Below, piece after piece: positions 60,925-64,000 of a stretch of 64,000 bases of DNA; the first letter of the stretch is position 1, and the number at the start of each line of letters is the position of its first letter. The translations under genes and the position numbers were made by a program. The stretch is taken from contig CAVSMF010000001.1 in assembly GCA_963728975.1 (NCBI GenBank), positions 310,001 through 374,000 of the forward strand, written 5' to 3'. The DNA comes from DATFCK01 sp963728975. Its GTDB lineage: Bacteria; Verrucomicrobiota; Verrucomicrobiia; Chthoniobacterales; UBA10450. The notes under the pieces are model-generated. The model had not been told where the DNA came from. It made no database searches and saw nothing but the letters and a program-made list of their open reading frames with translations.

Positions 60925-61569
60925 ATCCTCTCTCGACCTCTTCTCATTCTTTATCCTGGAAAAAAAATCGTCGAATAAGGCATCGTAAATAGTGCCGCGT
61001 TCGGGGTGATATTGGACGCCCAGGGCAAAGGGATAATCGCGTAGCCTGATCTGCTCGACGATGTCGTCCTCAGCGCACCACGCTTCAACCAACCAGCCAT
61101 CAGCCAGCCGGTCCACTGCCTGATGATGGGCACTGTTTACGTTGCTGAACTGATGGGCGGCGTTACGATCGGTCCGGAGCGGTTGAATATCTTCATTCTT
61201 TTGCTCCGGCAGGTTATGCCCACCGATATCGAGCTTGAGGGTGCCCCCCAACGCGACATTCAAGGCCTGCATTCCCTTGCAAATGGCGAAAAGCGGGAGC
61301 GCCCGCTCCAGCGCGGTTGCGATCGCGGCAAATTCCCAGGCGTCCCGGATCGGATCCATTTCGTTTTCCAGCACCGAAACATCGGGAACGTCCTGGCGGA
61401 GAAATTCCGGCGCGATATCGGCTCCGCCAGTGAGAAGCAAGCCGTCCATCTGGTCCATCTCTACTGCGGTCTGGCACGCATTCCAAACCGTTAGCTGGGG
61501 ATGCCGGTCGAAAAATGGTTCGAACCATTTTTTGTCCTTTTCACGGATCCAGGTGGCAAGGTTCGGCAT
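60922..61569 (-). CDS. Gamma-glutamyl hydrolase-like class I amidotransferase (peptidase C26)
   Basis: A 215-residue PuuD-like hydrolase: DGLLLTGGADIAPEF, the nucleophile elbow FAICKGMQALNVALGG (Cys), NSAHHQAVDRL, and the His-Glu pair in ALGVQYHPERG. PuuD-type enzymes hydrolyse gamma-glutamyl-GABA; substrate here is inferred only from the fold. Its TAG stop lies in the TAG of the MITE terminal repeat. The C-terminal KNEKRSRED follows shortly after the family's end, so little or nothing was lost. Confidence 0.88.
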   Translation of the reverse strand: MPNLATWIREKDKKWFEPFFDRHPQLTVWNACQTAVEMDQMDGLLLTGGADIAPEFLRQDVPDVSVLENEMDPIRDAWEFAAIATALERALPLFAICKGMQALNVALGGTLKLDIGGHNLPEQKNEDIQPLRTDRNAAHQFSNVNSAHHQAVDRLADGWLVEAWCAEDDIVEQIRLRDYPFALGVQYHPERGTIYDALFDDFFSRIKNEKRSRED

Positions 61570-62484
61570 AATCCAAGGAATGGCGGCTTTCCAGCCGCCC
61601 TGATTTTACGCCAGGGCGGAACATTTTGAAACTGCTCTGTGCGGGGCTCCGGGTCGCCTCTCCGTTCTCTCGCCCCAATGCGCCTTTTCTGCTCTCCTTA
61701 GCAATCCCCGGGGGGGATCTGAAACCGCGGATTACGCGGATGAAGACAGATATTGGGCAGGTAGGAACGGCTAAAGTCAGGTAGGGACGCACCTCCGGGG
61801 CGTCCACATCGAGTTACCAAGACGGGATGCTAACCGAGCAGGTATTTCGTTCGGACATCTCGGAGAGATGTCCCTACCTGGCCGGATTTAGAGTCTCGTT
61901 AAAATCGGGCTAATCCTGTCCAGGAAATCGTTCTCTTCCTGCAAACTAGACAGGATTAACGGGATTAACAGGATTTTGGGAGAGGCACGAACCGCGGATT
62001 ACGCGGATGAGGGCGGATATTGGGCAGGGACCCAATCTCCCCGCAAATCTGCGAATATCTGCCTAATCTGTGGATGAACAAGAAGGGGTGTCCGGATCGA
62101 GCCGCCAGTAAGGGATGCTAACCACGAGGGTACTTCGTTCGGACATCTCGGAGAGATGTCCCTACCTGGCCGGATTTAGGGTCTCGTTAAAATCGGGCCA
62201 ATCCTGTCCAGGAAATCGTTCTCTTCCTGCAAACTAGACAGGATTAACGGGATTAACAGGATTTTGGAGAAGGAATGCTGCTAAAGTCAGGGACGCACCT
62301 CCGGGGCGTCCAGATCGAGTTACCAAGACGGGATGCTAACCGAGCAGGTACTTCGTTCGGACATCTCGGAGAGATGTCCCTACCTGGCCGGATTTAGGGT
62401 CTCGTTAAAATCGGGCTAATCCTGCCTAGGAAATCTTTCTCTTCCTGCGTTCCTGCTTTCCTTAGCAATCCCCGAGATCCGCAG
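61570..62484. repeat. Repeat-filled 915-bp gap, three related blocks
   Basis: No gene. A block containing GGACATCTC-GGA-GAGATGTCC, then CTGGCCGGATTTAG, CTCGTTAAAATCGGGC and an ACAGGATTAACGGGATTAAC tail occurs with its hairpin at 61853, 62141 and 62359. GTAGGGACGCACCTCCGGGG (61784) recurs in part at 62289. CCTTAGCAATCCCCG recurs at 61697 and 62459. Confidence 0.85.
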
Positions 62485-62649
62485 TCAAATTTCCGGCGCG
62501 AAAGTCGCCAATCCCGGAACCAACCCCTCCATGGCCAGGAGCGGTTGGGCCACCGGCTCGAACGATCGGCGATGAATCGGGCACGGGCCGAACTCGTGCA
62601 GTTTGATCAGGTGCAGCTCGGTGGTGTAACCCTTGTGCCGATCGAAACA
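62485..62649 (-). CDS. Ribonuclease HII, C-terminal part (out of frame)
   Basis: CFDRHKGYTTELHLIKLHEF then GPCPIHRRSFEPV is the standard end of RNase HII, in a different frame from the rest of the gene. The two are joined if two extra C are removed around 62650-62660 (one in CCCC, one in TACC), giving the family spacing FPxYCFDRHKGY. Confidence 0.75.
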   Translation of the reverse strand, partial: CFDRHKGYTTELHLIKLHEFGPCPIHRRSFEPVAQPLLAMEGLVPGLATFAPEI

Positions 62650-63155
62650 GGTACCTGGGGAAATTCCCGGCAAAATTCTCGCATCATGGTGTCGCGCGTG
62701 ACCTTGGCGATGACACTGGCCGCGGCAATGGTCAGGCTGTAGCAATCGCCGTCCACAATCGCAGTCTGCGGAAACGGAAATGGGATAACCGGTAATCCAT
62801 CGATCAAGACATGCTCGGGCGGGATGGCCAGGGCTGTAATCGCCGCCCGCATCGCTTTATGGGTGGCGCGCAGAATGTTGATCCGATCGATCTCGACGTG
62901 ATCGACGATCCCCACCGCCCAGCTGATCTCCTGGTTGCCGACCAGTTCCCGATAAATTTTTTCCCGCAACTCGGGCAAAAGTTGTTTGGAATCCTTCAGC
63001 TTTCGATGCCGGAATCGCTCCGGCAAGATAACGGCCGCGGCCACCACCGGTCCGGCCAGCGCGCCCCGGCCGGCCTCATCGATTCCGGCGATGCGAGCCA
63101 TTCCGATGGCTCGCAGTTTTTTTTCGTGCCGGAACCCGCAGCGCCGATACATCAA
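62607..63155 (-). CDS. rnhB: Ribonuclease HII, frameshifted
   Basis: Cleaves RNA in RNA-DNA hybrids and removes misincorporated ribonucleotides. The metal-binding motif GIDEAGRGALAGPVVAAAV, KDSKQLLPELREKIY, VLIDGLPVIPFP and SLTIAAASVIAKVTRD are intact. After MREFCREFP the frame goes to QVPVSIGT, while the true end lies in another frame. Start ATG 63155 (63152 equally possible). An essential-type repair gene with a frame break suggests a sequence error. Confidence 0.86.
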   Translation of the reverse strand: MMYRRCGFRHEKKLRAIGMARIAGIDEAGRGALAGPVVAAAVILPERFRHRKLKDSKQLLPELREKIYRELVGNQEISWAVGIVDHVEIDRINILRATHKAMRAAITALAIPPEHVLIDGLPVIPFPFPQTAIVDGDCYSLTIAAASVIAKVTRDTMMREFCREFPQVPVSIGTRVTPPSCT

Positions 63156-63347
63156 CCGGAGATTACGCGGATGAGGCGGATTGAAAAGTCGGAAGATTTT
63201 TTGCCCACTAAATACACGAAAGACCGCGAAAAATTAAGAGGGGAAAACATCGGACACCGAATGTTTCCGCACCGGATCTTCTCCGGGGCCCACCGATGGA
63301 ACGGGGTAACGCTTTTAACAATTTAACGCGCGAATTAATCGGGCCGA

Positions 63348-63689
63348 TTATTCGCGGACCGCCGTCGCTTCCTTGCCTTTGCGGCTACGGAGATAATTGA
63401 GCTTGGCCCGGCGTGCTTTGCCCTGTTTTTCCACCTCGATCTTTGCGATCCGCGGCGAATGCAACGGGAAAACGCGCTCGACCCCTTCACCGTAAGAGAT
63501 GCGCCGAACCGTAAAAGTTTCGTTTAACCCGCGGCCTTTCCTCCCAATCACGATCCCGGCAAAAATTTGGATGCGTTCCTTGTCGCCCTCGACCACCCGG
63601 GTGTGCACGCGGACGGCGTCGCCGACGGAAAAATTATTTCCGTCGCCTTTTTGCTGTTCTTTTTCGATCGCGTCGATGAGGCGGTTCAT
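63348..63689 (-). CDS. rplS: 50S ribosomal protein L19
   Basis: 113 residues: FSVGDAVRVHTRVVEGDKER, IQIFAGIVIGRKGRG, FTVRRISYGEGVERVFPLHS and KIEVEKQGKARRAKLNYLR, the complete L19 pattern. It lies just upstream of rnhB in the leftward direction, the common rplS-rnhB order, separated by 192 bp with a GATTACGCGGATGAGG-type repeat. Confidence 0.95.
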   Translation of the reverse strand: MNRLIDAIEKEQQKGDGNNFSVGDAVRVHTRVVEGDKERIQIFAGIVIGRKGRGLNETFTVRRISYGEGVERVFPLHSPRIAKIEVEKQGKARRAKLNYLRSRKGKEATAVRE

Positions 63690-64000
63690 AAAAATCCCTG
63701 TGTTATGTTACCTGACTGTGCTGAACAGCCGGGCCAGCCGTATAGTGGCGGAAGGCGGGACGGGGATATTCAATCGGATGAGGTGGAAAATCAACCGCTA
63801 AATACGCTAAAAGACGCGAAAATGGGAGGAGATTGGTTTGCATTTCCCACAGCCACAGATGAACGCGGATCTGGAAGCATTGTCATCCCGAGCGAAGTGA
63901 GGTCGCAATCAATCAACGATCTTTTTCGCGTTTTTTAGCGTGTTTAGCGGACGCAATCCCAGTGTAGAGGTGCTTGTGCCAAGCACCTGTCTCCTGGAAC
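63690..64000. other. Intergenic; repeat fragments at window end
   Basis: 311 bp without a gene. TCATCCCGAGCGAAGTGAGG at 63886 belongs to the 58306 repeat family. TGTAGA-GGTGCTTG-TGC-CAAGCACC at 63963-63988 is a TGTAG-type hairpin. Confidence 0.6.

Overview
The window (roughly 57-58% G+C by eye) is a dense bacterial chromosome segment, most likely from a soil-type Verrucomicrobiota (Chthoniobacterales/Udaeobacter-like). This is an inference from gene content (LpxD and OmpA-like proteins for a Gram-negative envelope, a plant/cyanobacterial-type GlgC, tandem PilB-type ATPases, a YacP-like NYN protein beside a 45-residue Arg/Lys-rich protein) and from the many short intergenic palindromes. No rRNA marker is present.

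Layout. 0-11 kb: 3' part of serA, small membrane proteins, an EamA exporter coupled to a ferritin-VIT1 iron exporter, a hybrid histidine kinase, a secreted haem peroxidase whose catalytic domain is in circularly permuted order, and a matrixin-type protease coupled to a small secreted protein. 11.4-19.7 kb: a tRNA-Ala(CGC) with a 17-bp internal tandem duplication, convergent with a compact operon of GH3 glycosidase, two-module NRPS, thioesterase and phosphopantetheinyl transferase. 20-30 kb: aminotransferase and amino-acid permease, a 94-bp tandem repeat array, UdgX-type uracil-DNA glycosylase, GNAT acetyltransferase, a methyltransferase remnant, ParA, a stand-alone LanB glutamylation-domain protein (frameshifted) and a receiver-kinase. 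30.6-36.4 kb: a ketosynthase lacking both catalytic histidines, overlapping two sensor kinases. 36.5-45 kb: fba, lpxD, a receiver protein, a MITE, an NYN ribonuclease, glgC and glmS. 45-50.6 kb: type IV pilus/type II secretion genes (two PilB-type ATPases, PilC, a pseudopilin). 50.7-55.6 kb: a tightly packed leftward dapF-dapA-dapB-folK-panB-ompA-like operon. 55.8-64 kb: a secreted NlpC/P60-like protein, trpA, a LysE-type exporter, queE, a HAD hydrolase, a second MITE copy, a class-I glutamine amidotransferase-like hydrolase, a repeat-rich gap, rnhB and rplS.

Four reading frames (NRPS thioesterase, LanB, second pilB, rnhB) are broken by what look like single-base insertions. Two are in genes expected to be conserved, so sequencing or assembly error is the first explanation to exclude.

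Short palindromes are abundant. One family has a fixed 5' TGTAG(C), a fixed three-base loop and arms that change sequence but stay complementary. Members sit 0-17 nt after stop codons, and in two genes they supply the stop codon itself.
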